A stretch of 64,000 nt of DNA from Oscillospiraceae bacterium (GCA_021771715.1 JAETOO010000003.1:124001-188000); one strand, 5' to 3'; positions 32,896 through 42,125 are shown, numbered from the stretch's first letter. Notes: a model not told the origin generated them from the letters alone. Numbers and translations: made by a program.

Positions 32896-34101
32896 ATGAG
32901 TATGAAGATCAGAGGAGTGAATCTTGGAAACTGGTTTTGCCTGGAAAAATGGATAAAACCAGAACTTCTGGACGGCTGCGACGAACTGGATGAGTTAGGA
33001 TTTGTCACGGCAATGCCAGAAGAAAGCAGAAAGCGTCTGGAGGAACACTACAGAACGTATATTACCGAAAAAGATTTTTCGTTCATGGCAGAAGAAGGGG
33101 TAAACCTGGTTCGCATTCCGGTAAACTATACGGTTTTTGGTGATGTGGAAGGCCGGGTGGGTCATATCGAGCAGTTGGATCTTGCCTTTGCGTGGGCAGA
33201 AAAATACAATATGAAGATTTTGCTTGATCTGCACACGGTCAAAGGCGGGCAAAACGGATTTGACAATAGCGGCTGCTGCGCACTTTGTACATGGCATAAG
33301 CATCCTGAGTATGTGGAAGAGACATATCAGTTATTGGAAAAACTGGCAAGGCGTTATGCGGATAGTCCGGCATTATTTGGTATTGAGCCTTTAAATGAAC
33401 CGGCTACAGAGGACATCATCGCTGCAAATATCGGACGCTATGGATCGAAATATCCCGAGAGAGCAGCCCAGTCGGAAGCCGTTCCGGACGAGTTCCTCAA
33501 AGAGTTTTATCTGGAAGTATACCGCAGGTTGAAGCCCATTTTGCCAGAACACGCTGTAATCGTTCTCTCCGACCAGTTTAACTTGTCCAAATGGGAGAAT
33601 TTTATGCCTAAGGATCAATACCCCGGGGTATGGTTGGATGGGCATAAGTATATCTGTTTTTCTGAGGGAATGCTTGAACAGGGTGAAAATGGGTATGCCG
33701 CAGTCGGGGAGCAGATACAAAGTGATGCGGAACTGAGAATACCTGGGCAGGATGAGAGCGGTTATGCCTCAGCCGGGGCACAAGTACAAACGAATGCGGA
33801 GCTGAAGAAGTACCTTGAATTGGTAAAGGAAGGTTTTCTGAAGGATATTCAGCAGGCAGCGCAGTTCCATCCGGTGATGGTAGGCGAATGGGGCATTGTC
33901 AATCATATGAATTCCATTCAGAATGCTGCCAGCGAGAAGGAAGCTGCTTCTTACTACAGAGCGTTGGCGGATGCCCAGATCGCTGCATGGGAGACCTGCG
34001 AAGGCGGAGTCTTCTGGACCTATCGCCTCGACAACGAAGAAGAGGACGATGCCTGGGATTTCAGAACCTGTGTAAAAAATGGATGGCTGTCTTATCGATA
34101 A
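32896..34101 (+). CDS. Second GH5-family glycoside hydrolase with inserted repeat
   Basis: 401 residues, a paralogue of the preceding gene with the same order of blocks: GVNLGNWFCLEKWI, ILLDLHTVKGGQNGFDN, acid/base GIEPLNEP and nucleophile VMVGEWGIV. The difference is an insertion of about 50 residues at 255-300 made of two related units, NGYAAVGEQIQSDAEL and SGYASAGAQVQTNAEL, absent from the first enzyme. The insertion lies in the loop that follows HKY (beta strand 6 region), near the substrate groove, and may change specificity. No signal peptide. AAAGGG lies before the ATG. Confidence 0.9.
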   Translation: MSMKIRGVNLGNWFCLEKWIKPELLDGCDELDELGFVTAMPEESRKRLEEHYRTYITEKDFSFMAEEGVNLVRIPVNYTVFGDVEGRVGHIEQLDLAFAWAEKYNMKILLDLHTVKGGQNGFDNSGCCALCTWHKHPEYVEETYQLLEKLARRYADSPALFGIEPLNEPATEDIIAANIGRYGSKYPERAAQSEAVPDEFLKEFYLEVYRRLKPILPEHAVIVLSDQFNLSKWENFMPKDQYPGVWLDGHKYICFSEGMLEQGENGYAAVGEQIQSDAELRIPGQDESGYASAGAQVQTNAELKKYLELVKEGFLKDIQQAAQFHPVMVGEWGIVNHMNSIQNAASEKEAASYYRALADAQIAAWETCEGGVFWTYRLDNEEEDDAWDFRTCVKNGWLSYR

Positions 34102-34209
34102 GAAATGTGAAAAGTCAGGCGGCTATCCCAGAATAAGAAGGAACATCGAATTAGGACGTGTAAAATCTTAATTGAGGTTAAGATAAAAAAGACAAAGGAG
34201 TAAAATGAT

Positions 34210-35613
34210 ATGAGTGTCAATCAAAAAAAGGGAACAGATCCGAATGCAAAACTTTCTATAGTGGAGCGGATTGCTTATGGCCTTGGCGATTTTTCCGGAA
34301 ACCTGATCTATTCTTCTATTTCCGGATTCCTGCTGGTGTACTATGTCAGCGTGCTGGGAGTGGATGCAGGAGTTGCTGCTTCGATTATGGCAGTTTCTAA
34401 ATTACTTGACGGTGTTTCTGATTTGATCATGGGACGTATTGTAGATAAGACCCATACAAAATGGGGAAAGGCACGTCCCTGGATTCTGAGAATGAGTTTC
34501 CCGTTGGCGATCTGTTTTGTCCTGATGTTTTCCGTTCCCGCTTCTCTGGCCGGCTCTGCTCAGGTTGCGTATATGTTTTTAACCTATAATCTGGTTTCTA
34601 CGATTTTTTATACTGGTTTGAATGTTCCTTATTCCACTCTTCAGGGACTTATGACCACGAATCAGTACGAACGCGGTCTGCTGGGAAATTTCAGAATGCT
34701 TCTTGCAACCGCCGGCACGATGGCAGTGAACACATTCGTCATGAAGCTGACACCAATTTTTGGAGGCGGAGATTCCTATTCTCAGCGTGGATGGACGATA
34801 ACATTTATTCTGTTTGCGGTCGTTTTTGTAGCACTGAATATGATTACATTTCTGTTTTGTCAGGAACGTGTTGTGGATAATAATGTAGATTCCGGGGAAA
34901 AGGCTACCGCTGGCCCATCTATTATAGAAAGCTTTAAGAGCCTTGTTGTGAATCGCTACTGGATCTTATTGGTGATTCAAATGTTCACCATGTACTTTAT
35001 GATGTCCACGTTCTTTGGAAGTAACTTCTATTATGCAAAATATGTGATGAAGAGCGAAGAATCCTTCTCACAATTGTCCAATGCGATTTCTATGGCGCAG
35101 ATCGGCATGATGTTTGTTACACCGTTTATCATGATGAAGATCGGGAAACGCTGGACCAGTCTGGTCGGGTTGGTTATGGCTGCCGTTGCTTTTGTACTGA
35201 CCGCTTTAGCCGGTGACAATGTAACTCTGGTTACTGCCTGCAATGTCCTCAAAGGTGCTGGCTTTGGCTGTGGCGCGGCTACGATGTTTGGTATGCTGCA
35301 GGATGCAATTACATATGGTCATTGGCTTACTGGTGTTCAGGCTACCGGTATGGGGAATGCTGCATCTTCTTTCTGCATGAAGGTGGGTTCCGGTATTGGA
35401 ACGGCTGCACTTGGGTGGATTCTCAGTGCAGGCAACTTCAATACAGATCCTTCCAGCGCGTCAGCGATTGCATCGATCAATATGGCTTGTATCTGGATTC
35501 CTTTGATCATCAATATTATTGGAATCGTTTGCCTGCTGATGTACGATCTTGACAAACACTATGATAAAGCAGTTGCAGATCTTTCTGAGGGAAAGTGGAA
35601 AGGCAGCAAATAA
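34210..35613 (+). CDS. GPH-family sugar:cation symporter
   Basis: 467-residue membrane protein with about twelve hydrophobic segments. The family signature of glycoside-pentoside-hexuronide symporters is at the N-terminus: YGLGDFSGNLIYSSISGFLL, then DLIMGRIVDKTHTKWGKARPW. It imports a glycoside with Na+ or H+; by position, the substrate of the two cytoplasmic GH5 enzymes upstream. AAAGGAG lies before the ATG. It ends the operon and is followed by a terminator. Confidence 0.93.
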   Translation: MSVNQKKGTDPNAKLSIVERIAYGLGDFSGNLIYSSISGFLLVYYVSVLGVDAGVAASIMAVSKLLDGVSDLIMGRIVDKTHTKWGKARPWILRMSFPLAICFVLMFSVPASLAGSAQVAYMFLTYNLVSTIFYTGLNVPYSTLQGLMTTNQYERGLLGNFRMLLATAGTMAVNTFVMKLTPIFGGGDSYSQRGWTITFILFAVVFVALNMITFLFCQERVVDNNVDSGEKATAGPSIIESFKSLVVNRYWILLVIQMFTMYFMMSTFFGSNFYYAKYVMKSEESFSQLSNAISMAQIGMMFVTPFIMMKIGKRWTSLVGLVMAAVAFVLTALAGDNVTLVTACNVLKGAGFGCGAATMFGMLQDAITYGHWLTGVQATGMGNAASSFCMKVGSGIGTAALGWILSAGNFNTDPSSASAIASINMACIWIPLIINIIGIVCLLMYDLDKHYDKAVADLSEGKWKGSK

Positions 35614-35677
35614 GGTTTTTTAGTTAGAAACATCATGGGATGTTCATGATATGGGATTGTAATTCCAGTTTTGCGGC

Positions 35678-35729
35678 AAATGAATAAGACTATTTGAGCG
35701 AGCCTCGGAGAAATCTGGGGCTCTTTTTT
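35678..35729 (+). terminator. Terminator after GPH symporter, copy of the tsf terminator element
   Basis: Hairpin GAGCCTCGGA-GAAA-TCTGGGGCTC followed by six T. From AAATGAATA through the T-run it aligns with 14398-14448 with only a few differences and one base gap. Confidence 0.8.
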
Positions 35730-35934
35730 CATATTGCAGATTGGAAAACGATTTTTAGTAGTCGAAGAAGAAATATATAGAGAAATATCTGGAAACATGG
35801 TATACTTACCCTGGGTAATCGGGCGGCAATCAGAAAAGGATACGTCCTTTACTCAGAATAACGCAACGGTTCTTATATGGGATCGCCTGTGCAGCAAGAT
35901 AAATAGTATCATCAGCAGGGAGGAGAAGAGAAAA

Positions 35935-36564
35935 ATGAAGACAGCAATGCTGATAGAGGTATTTGGTTATATTGGGTCGTTTCTGGTCGTTGTTTCTATG
36001 TTGATGTCATCTGTGGTAAAATTGAGGCTGATCAACACGGCGGGCAGCATCATTTCTCTGATTTATGCGTTCATCTGCGGGGCCTTTCCGCTGGCACTGA
36101 TGAACGGGTGTCTGATTATCATCAATGTGTTCAATTTGTTTAAATTATTAAAATCAGAAAAGCAGTATGATCTGGTGGACAGCAAGCCGGAGGACTCGTT
36201 TGTGAACTATATCCTGAACCGTTACCGTGACGATATCAAAACGTACTTCCCGGGGTTTGACGGGAAAAGCTGTGGGGACAGAGCATACATTGTTTGCTGT
36301 GAGGGAAAGCCCGCGGGACTGCTGTTGGGCACGGAACGAGAGAAGGGTGTTTTGGATGTGATCATTGATTACTCCACGCCGGAGTATCGTGACTGTTCGG
36401 TAGGAACATTCCTGTATGATAAATTGTCAGCCGGTGGGATTCGCACGCTTTTATTCGCGCAGGAGGAATCCAAGATACACAGCTCTTATATGAACAAAAT
36501 GGGATTTGTGAGAGAAAATCATACATATGTGAAAAAAATGAAGGAGTGTGTAACCCGGAAGTGA
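35935..36564 (+). CDS. YgjV-like membrane protein with GNAT-like C-terminus
   Basis: 209 residues. The first 75 contain three hydrophobic helices with the YgjV family pattern (EVFGYIGSFLVVVSMLMSS, LRLINTAGSIISLIYAFICG, ALMNGCLIIINVFNLFKL). The C-terminal 120 look like an N-acetyltransferase fold: IVCCEGKPAGLLLG, YRDCSVGTFLYDKL and YMNKMGFVRE, where GNAT proteins have the acetyl-CoA loop. The ATG at 35935 has GGGAGGAG upstream; the frame extends up to 35734 but without a site. The role is unknown, perhaps a membrane-tethered sensor or transferase. Confidence 0.75.
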   Translation: MKTAMLIEVFGYIGSFLVVVSMLMSSVVKLRLINTAGSIISLIYAFICGAFPLALMNGCLIIINVFNLFKLLKSEKQYDLVDSKPEDSFVNYILNRYRDDIKTYFPGFDGKSCGDRAYIVCCEGKPAGLLLGTEREKGVLDVIIDYSTPEYRDCSVGTFLYDKLSAGGIRTLLFAQEESKIHSSYMNKMGFVRENHTYVKKMKECVTRK

Positions 36565-36681
36565 GGTATAAATAGAAGGAGGCAGAACGATGGACGGTTA
36601 GGTTATGGTCAGAACAGGGAAAGCGGCAGGGGCACATCCCGTCAGCCCGGATTTCGGAATCTGATACAGCATGAGAATAGC

Positions 36682-36708
36682 GAGGGTGCCGCACTTTGCG
36701 GCACCCTC
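36682..36708. terminator. Perfect hairpin between convergent genes
   Basis: GAGGGTGCCGC-ACTTT-GCGGCACCCTC, 11 perfect base pairs. No strong T-run on either side, but it lies between convergent transcripts and probably stops both. Confidence 0.6.
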
Positions 36709-36731
36709 ATTGCTTGGGCGTCCCTTCTGGA

Positions 36732-37583
36732 TTACCGCGCCTCGTCGAGAATGGATTTCAGCGCCGCATAGGCAGTGCGGAATGCGTTCGGGCCGTCGGT
36801 GCGGCCGCGTCTGGCGGCGTCCTGCTCCAGCGTGTTCAGGGCAGCAAAGTCGGTCAGATGGGGCTCCAGGCTTAAAAAGCCGCAGTAGCCGTTGGCGTCC
36901 AAATCCTTCAGGATCGCGGGAATCTGACCGTCGCCTGCCCCGGCGGGGAGGATGGTTTTTGTCTTCTTGTCTGCATCCTTGACGTGAATGTAGGCGATGT
37001 AGGGCTTGAGGAGCTCGTAGGCCTTTACGGTGTCCTCGCCGCATTCCAGGAAGTTGGCGAAATCGAAGGTGGCCTTGAAATTGGCTCCGTAGAACGTCTC
37101 CATCAGATCCAGGCAGGAGGCGGCGGTGTCCCCGTAGATCTTTTTTTCGTTTTCATGGAGCAGAACCAGGTTCTTCGTGGCCGCGTACTCCACCATCCGG
37201 TCAAGGCGGCGGAGCACCTCGTCCCGGTACGCTTCCGGGTGTCCGTCCTGGGGGAGATAGAAGCTGAACATCCGGATCAGCGGGGTCCCGAAGATCTCTG
37301 CCAGGCGGGCGACGTGCAGGAATTGCTCGTAATGGGGCTCAAATTCGTCCGTGATGTTGATTTTTCCGATGGGAGAGCCGACAGCGGAGACAGAGATGTG
37401 GTTCCGATCCAGGATGGAGCGGACTTCCTCCGCCTCCGCGAGGGTGTATTCGGCGACCCCTTTATGGTTGGCACTCCGAAACTCGACGTACGAAATGCCG
37501 AGCTCGTTTAAGAGGTCAATCTGTGTTTGCAGATCCGTGTCAATCTCGTCTGCAAAACAGGACAGTTTCGCTTGTTCCAACAT
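36732..37583 (-). CDS. Sugar phosphate isomerase/epimerase-like TIM barrel
   Basis: 283-residue AP-endonuclease-2/xylose-isomerase-like barrel: LSCFADEIDTDLQTQIDLL, VSAVGSPIGKINITDEF, LVLLHENEKKIYGD (metal glutamate), ATFDFANFLECGED and YIHVKDADKK (metal histidine and aspartate), LEPHL. A metal-dependent epimerase, isomerase or lyase acting on a sugar or a 3-keto sugar. Start 37583 has AAAGGAG upstream; the frame extends to 37613 without a site. It is the last gene of a leftward operon with two oxidoreductases and another TIM-barrel protein. Confidence 0.88.
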   Translation of the reverse strand: MLEQAKLSCFADEIDTDLQTQIDLLNELGISYVEFRSANHKGVAEYTLAEAEEVRSILDRNHISVSAVGSPIGKINITDEFEPHYEQFLHVARLAEIFGTPLIRMFSFYLPQDGHPEAYRDEVLRRLDRMVEYAATKNLVLLHENEKKIYGDTAASCLDLMETFYGANFKATFDFANFLECGEDTVKAYELLKPYIAYIHVKDADKKTKTILPAGAGDGQIPAILKDLDANGYCGFLSLEPHLTDFAALNTLEQDAARRGRTDGPNAFRTAYAALKSILDEAR

Positions 37584-37744
37584 AATGGGAAGCTCCTTTC
37601 TTGCTGATTTCAAATCTCTTTTGCAGCTTCGTCAACCAGGATAAGAAGTACGCCTGCAAAGATCCAGCCAGACTTGTCCTGGTGACGGCTGCCGGTGACA
37701 GTTTCTCTTAGCGTTTCTATGATGACCGAGGGTAACAGTTCCTT

Positions 37745-38761
37745 TTACAGTCCATAGGTATCCAGAAGGTCAATTTCGTTTCGGGTTCGTGCCGACTCGT
37801 ACGAGCCGAGCATCAGGCAGATGGTGTCGAGTGTCCCCGGTAGATCCTGCGGGAAGCTCCGGTTTTCTGCGATCGCCTGATAGAAATCTTCAATACACCG
37901 CTTGTGGCCGCTGCCCCAGTAGTTCTTGCCGAGGGCTTTGGCCTGGGGAAGCTCCGGCTGCTCGCTGTGTCCGTCCCGGTAGAGGTATGTGAGGGCCTGA
38001 TCCTCGATGCGGATGGTCAGGTGTTCGCAGGATACCTCGATCAGGGGAGGCACGTTGTCGCAGTAGGCGGTCGATGCGTAGAAGAGCGCATGCTTCCCGT
38101 CGGCAAAGCGGATGAAGGCCTCCATCGTGTCCTCGACTTCAATGCTGCCTTTTAGGTGGTGGTTCTGCATCGTGGCCTCGACGGCGAGGGGTTTTCCGAG
38201 CAGGTAGACCAGCAGATCCAGCGTGTGGATGGACTGGTTGATCAGCGCTCCGCCGCCTTCCGTCTCCAGGCGGCCTCTCCAGCCGCTGTCGGTGTAGTAG
38301 GCGGCATCCCGGGACCAGGTGACGATTCCGCGGGCTCCGAGCACCTTCCCGGCCAGCCCGGAGGCGAGGAGTTCTTTTGCTGCGCGGATGCTGGGATTGT
38401 AGCGGTTCTGGAAGCAGAAGCCGAACCGTTTCCCGGATTTCAGGCTCTGCAGCTCGCGAAGCTGCTCCCTGGAAATCACGGGCGGCTTCTCGGAGAACAC
38501 ATGCACCCCGTGCTCCAGCCCATAGCAGAGCATCGGGACATGAAGGTAGTGCGGCGTGCAGATGTGGAGGACGTCAAGCTCCTCCCGGGCGAGCATCTCC
38601 GTAAGGGAGGAGTACGCGGCGCATCCGTAGCGCTGCTGAAATTCCTCTGCGCGCTCCGGGCGGATGTCGGCTGCGGCGGCCAGGGTGATTCCGGGGAGTT
38701 CGCCGATGGCTGCGGCGTGCACGTGGGCAATGCTGCCGCAGCCGACGATCGCGGCCCTCAT
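37745..38761 (-). CDS. Gfo/Idh/MocA-family oxidoreductase
   Basis: 338 residues. The Rossmann motif is AIVGCGSIAHVHA, the conserved catalytic lysine lies in VHVFSEKPPV, and the histidine region is LINQSIHTLDLLVYL. It oxidises or reduces a sugar or cyclitol hydroxyl with NAD(P). It overlaps the gene before it by 4 bases (ATGA), so the two oxidoreductases are made together. The 160 bases between this gene and the next one downstream contain no intact gene, though one minus-strand frame there looks like old coding sequence. Confidence 0.92.
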   Translation of the reverse strand: MRAAIVGCGSIAHVHAAAIGELPGITLAAAADIRPERAEEFQQRYGCAAYSSLTEMLAREELDVLHICTPHYLHVPMLCYGLEHGVHVFSEKPPVISREQLRELQSLKSGKRFGFCFQNRYNPSIRAAKELLASGLAGKVLGARGIVTWSRDAAYYTDSGWRGRLETEGGGALINQSIHTLDLLVYLLGKPLAVEATMQNHHLKGSIEVEDTMEAFIRFADGKHALFYASTAYCDNVPPLIEVSCEHLTIRIEDQALTYLYRDGHSEQPELPQAKALGKNYWGSGHKRCIEDFYQAIAENRSFPQDLPGTLDTICLMLGSYESARTRNEIDLLDTYGL

Positions 38762-39933
38762 GATTTCGCGGAGGAACCGTACGATCCCTCTGTGCTGAAG
38801 GTCACTTCCTGCACGTTGTCCTTTTTCCGGGAGGAGGCGCGCAGCTCGTTCAGCTTTTCCAGGAAGAGCTCTTCGTCCACGGGAAGCTCCACCGCACGGT
38901 TCAGCCAGCTCGAGAGGTACATGGCGTTGCAGAGCATGACGCCGTTGAGGCCCTCCTCGCCGCGGGCGACCAGGGGCTCCCCGCGCAGGATGTTGGCGGC
39001 AAAGGCCCGGAGCACGCCCACGTGCTGCGGATTCTCACCGTCGGTCTCGAGCTCTGTCCAGTGTCCCTCCGGCTTTTTGAAGCCCTCGGTGGAGCGGAAG
39101 CAGAATTCCCGCTCGCTTTCTTCCAGCTCATAGAACCGCAGAGTGTCATTTTCACAGATCAGGGTTCCTTTTTCCATCGTGATCTCGAAGCGGTTGGTGC
39201 CGGGCGCGTCGCCGGTGGTGGTCACAAACACGCCGGTGGCGCCGTTCGGAAACTCCATGTACGCGGTGACATCGTCCTCGACCTCGATCTCATGCCACTT
39301 GCCCATGTGGCAGAACGCCTGCACTCTGGCGGGCATTCCGCAGATCCACTGGAGCAGGTCGAGGTTGTGGGGGCACTGGTTGGTCAGCACGCCGCCGCCC
39401 TCCCCGTCCCAGGTAGCGCGCCAGCCGCCGGAATTGTAGTAGGCCTGTGTGCGGTACCAGTCTGTGATGATCCAGTTGACACGCTTGATGGCGCCGTACC
39501 GGCCGCTCTGGATCATCTCATGCATTTTCCGGTACACGTGGTTGGTCCGCTGGTTGAACATCATGCCGAAGACCCGGTCTGTCCTGGCAGCGGCCTCGTT
39601 CATCTCGCGCACCTGTCTGGTGTAGACACCCGCGGGCTTTTCACTCATGGCGTGCAGGCCGTACGCGAATGCCTTCTTTACAAAACGCGGGTGGTCATAG
39701 TGGGGAACGGCGATCAGCACGGCATCGCAGCAGCGAGCTTCGATGAGCGCATCGCCGTTTTCAAAGATCTGTACGCTCTCGGGCAGGGTCTTGCTGGCCC
39801 AGGCGCGGCGGGATTCCCGGAGGTCCGCCACAGCCGCCAGCTCCATATCCGGAACCTTGCCGTCGATGATGGAGCAGGCGTGGGCGCTTCCCATATTCCC
39901 GACTCCGATAATGCCAAGTCTTACTTTTTCCAT
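38758..39933 (-). CDS. Gfo/Idh/MocA-family oxidoreductase
   Basis: 391 residues, a different subfamily from its neighbour: LGIIGVGNMGSAHACSI nucleotide loop, LHAMSEKPAGVY with the catalytic lysine, and VLTNQCPHNLDLLQWICG. The longer C-terminus includes GEPLVARGEEGLNGVMLCNA, typical of clostridial members. Site GAAAGGAT before the ATG. With the adjacent oxidoreductase and the TIM-barrel proteins it could oxidise C3 of a glycoside and later re-reduce it. Confidence 0.92.
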   Translation of the reverse strand: MEKVRLGIIGVGNMGSAHACSIIDGKVPDMELAAVADLRESRRAWASKTLPESVQIFENGDALIEARCCDAVLIAVPHYDHPRFVKKAFAYGLHAMSEKPAGVYTRQVREMNEAAARTDRVFGMMFNQRTNHVYRKMHEMIQSGRYGAIKRVNWIITDWYRTQAYYNSGGWRATWDGEGGGVLTNQCPHNLDLLQWICGMPARVQAFCHMGKWHEIEVEDDVTAYMEFPNGATGVFVTTTGDAPGTNRFEITMEKGTLICENDTLRFYELEESEREFCFRSTEGFKKPEGHWTELETDGENPQHVGVLRAFAANILRGEPLVARGEEGLNGVMLCNAMYLSSWLNRAVELPVDEELFLEKLNELRASSRKKDNVQEVTFSTEGSYGSSAKS

Positions 39934-40020
39934 GTCTTTTGATCCTTTCTAAAGAGTAATCCTACGATGAATAGCAACCCCGGTTGATTGGTAATCCGGT
40001 GCCTGCAGCGGAGGATCGGG

Positions 40021-40779
40021 TCAGCGGTAGCCTGCCGCAGCCAGATTCTCGCAGCTCTGCTTCAGACAGTCAAAGGGGCTCGTCTGGCAGACGTCCTGCT
40101 CCACCAGGAGGTACTTGCAGCAGGTGTTCTCCAGCGTTTTGAGAATGCCTGCAAAGTTCAGATTTCCTTCCATGACCGGGGCCATCTGCGGGGTGCCGGA
40201 AATCACCGCCATATCCTTGAGGTGAACACAGGGGATGCGGTCGTGCAGACGGCGGATCCACCAGCAGACATCGCCGCCAGCCGCCTGGACCCAGTAGGTG
40301 TCCAGCGTGACACCCAGCTCCTCGGGGGAGAAGGCATCCAGCAGGTAGTCGATCATGAGCTTGCCGCCCAGCTTCTCAAACTCGAAGTGATGGTTATGGT
40401 ACATGAAGCGCTTTCCTGCGGCTGCGATCTTCTGGACAGGCTCCCGGAAATCCTCGGCGAACTGAGTGATCGTTTCCGCACTCCGGTATGTTTCCGGCAT
40501 GCAGCCAAGGCCGATATAGTCGCAGCCCAGGATGTCGTGTTCTGCAATCAGCGCCTCCGTATCGTTGAGGATCCGATTCACATCGCTGTGCGTCAGCACG
40601 ATTTTCAGTCCGGCCGCGTCGCAGACTTCGCGGATCCACTCCGGGCGAAGTCCCTTGCCGATGGCGGAAAGCTGTACGGTGGTGTATCCCATAGCCGCCA
40701 CTTTTTTGATTGTATCTGCAAAATCCGTTTCGTTCTGGGTAAAGTCTCTTACCGTGTAAAGCTGTGCTCCGGTGATCAT
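40021..40779 (-). CDS. Sugar phosphate isomerase/epimerase-like TIM barrel, first gene of operon
   Basis: 252 residues, same superfamily as the protein at 36732 but only distantly similar: ITGAQLYTVRDFTQNETD, GYTTVQLSAIG, LTHSDVNRI, MYHNHHFEFEKLGGK (metal ligands), VTLDTYWVQAAG and VHLKDMA. The YTVRD start and NHHFEF motif are typical of the IolE/IolH-like and 3-keto-sugar-associated group. Start 40779 with GGGAGGA 6 bases upstream; the frame extends to 40866 but has no site there. It is divergent from an AraC regulator 205 bases away, which probably controls it. Confidence 0.9.
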   Translation of the reverse strand: MITGAQLYTVRDFTQNETDFADTIKKVAAMGYTTVQLSAIGKGLRPEWIREVCDAAGLKIVLTHSDVNRILNDTEALIAEHDILGCDYIGLGCMPETYRSAETITQFAEDFREPVQKIAAAGKRFMYHNHHFEFEKLGGKLMIDYLLDAFSPEELGVTLDTYWVQAAGGDVCWWIRRLHDRIPCVHLKDMAVISGTPQMAPVMEGNLNFAGILKTLENTCCKYLLVEQDVCQTSPFDCLKQSCENLAAAGYR

Positions 40780-40984
40780 AAAAATTCCTCCCTGTCCGGT
40801 ATCCTGTATGGTTTGTGGCCTGTAGGCCCTATGGAAACTATACCGCATTCCGGAGAAAAAAACCATTGCACAGCGGCTTATTTTTATTGCAGATATTGAC
40901 CTGAGGGATTATAGTGTAAAGAGAAAATGATTTTTCGTACGGGGGAGAAAAGCTGCAGAGCGCGTGAAAGAGGAGAAGAATGGT

Positions 40985-41863
40985 ATGGACGAACATCAAA
41001 GCAGTGTGATCAGCAGTCTTCTGGGAGTCGGATACAAGTGCACCCAGTCGGTGACGGAGCGCTATGACCTGCACTGCCACAATTTCTATGAAATCTATTA
41101 TTTTCTGGAGGGGGATGCGGACTATCTCGTGGAGGGGCAGCAGTACCATCTGTCTCCGCACAGCCTTCTTCTGCTCGCCCCGCACACCTTCCACGGGGTG
41201 CGGATCAATTCGAGGAAGCCTTACCGCCGCTATGCGCTTCATTTTCATCCGGACATTCTCTCGATGGAGCACCGGCGCATGCTGCTGTCCGTGTTTCCGG
41301 TGTTTGAGAAAAATCCGGAGCAGAAGATTTACTTTGAACAGGTGGAGCAGTACGGTCTGGCGGCCTTTTTGCAGGTCCTCTGTGAGTACGCGGAGAGTCC
41401 GCCGGGGCTTCAGGAGCACTTGATTCAGATCGGAGTGGAGGCCGTGCTGGCCAGGATTGTGTCGCTTAGTGAGGAGGAGTGGGAGGCGAAGCCGATGGCC
41501 AACGATGTGGTGACGGAGGTCCTCATCTATCTGAACCGGCATTTGTCGGAGGGGATTCGTCTGGATGAGCTCGCCAGGCGGTTCCGGATCAACAAATATT
41601 ACCTCAACCGCATCTTTCAAAGAGCGGTGGGAACCACGGTCTTCGACTATCTCCAGAGAAAGAGAGTGATCTACGCCCAGCAGCTTCTCCTGAACGGCTG
41701 CAGTGCCCAGGCGGCGTCGCAGGCTGCAGGATTTCAGGATTATTCTTCGTTCTACCGTGCCTACGAGCGGATCCTGGGCCATGCACCCATCAGGGACCGG
41801 GGCGTGCTTCCGACCGTGAGCGGTGGGGCTGTCCGGCGGCAGATGGAGGAGCTGAAACTATAG
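40985..41863 (+). CDS. AraC-family regulator with cupin sensor
   Basis: 292 residues. The N-terminal cupin (YDLHCHNFYEIYYFLEGDAD, LLLLAPHTFHGV) binds a sugar-type ligand. The C-terminal AraC domain has LDELARRFRINKYYLNRIFQ and AQAASQAAGFQDYSSFYRAYER. It is divergent from the leftward operon starting at 40779 and lies next to no other intact metabolic operon, so it is the likely regulator of that pathway. ATG 40985 follows GAGGAG. Confidence 0.9.
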   Translation: MDEHQSSVISSLLGVGYKCTQSVTERYDLHCHNFYEIYYFLEGDADYLVEGQQYHLSPHSLLLLAPHTFHGVRINSRKPYRRYALHFHPDILSMEHRRMLLSVFPVFEKNPEQKIYFEQVEQYGLAAFLQVLCEYAESPPGLQEHLIQIGVEAVLARIVSLSEEEWEAKPMANDVVTEVLIYLNRHLSEGIRLDELARRFRINKYYLNRIFQRAVGTTVFDYLQRKRVIYAQQLLLNGCSAQAASQAAGFQDYSSFYRAYERILGHAPIRDRGVLPTVSGGAVRRQMEELKL

Positions 41864-41896
41864 ACAGATAGACTGCGTTCAGAGTGGAGGATTGTT

Positions 41897-42125
41897 ATGG
41901 CGAAAGTAGGACTGTTGCTTCCCTATGCGGATATGCTGCAGATGACGGAAGAGCTTGTGGGAGATTACAAGCTGGATATTGTGTACAAGAAACTGATCAG
42001 CTCGGCGAGTGCGGTGAAGGAGGCGCGGCTTGCGGTCGATGCGGGCGCTGAGATTATCGTCGCCAGGGGCTATCAGGCCATGCAGATAAAAAGGTTTACG
42101 AACATCCCGGTTGCGGAGATGGATT
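41897..42125 (+). pseudogene. PrpR_N-type sensor fragment, truncated
   Basis: Starts properly after GGAGG with MAKVGLLLPYADMLQMTEEL and continues with AVDAGAEIIVARGYQAMQIK and FTNIPVAEM, the first half of a PrpR N-terminal sensory domain as found on clostridial regulators. After IPVAEM the similarity stops. The frame stays open to 42433 but only as a shadow of the next gene in another frame. The rest of the sensor and any helix-turn-helix have been lost. Confidence 0.65.

Noticed and set aside
36591-36602. Ribosome site and ATG followed by a stop after three codons
   Set aside because: GGAGG with an ATG at 36591 but only MDG and a stop. Might be an eroded gene start, but nothing recognisable follows.
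37584-37744. Possible gene relic between two operon members
   Set aside because: One minus-strand frame reads plausibly for about 30 residues, but there is no start and no recognisable family, so it is noted only.
40896-40915. TTGACC and TATAGT before the AraC gene at 40985
   Set aside because: The spacing is only 8 bases, incompatible with a sigma-A promoter.
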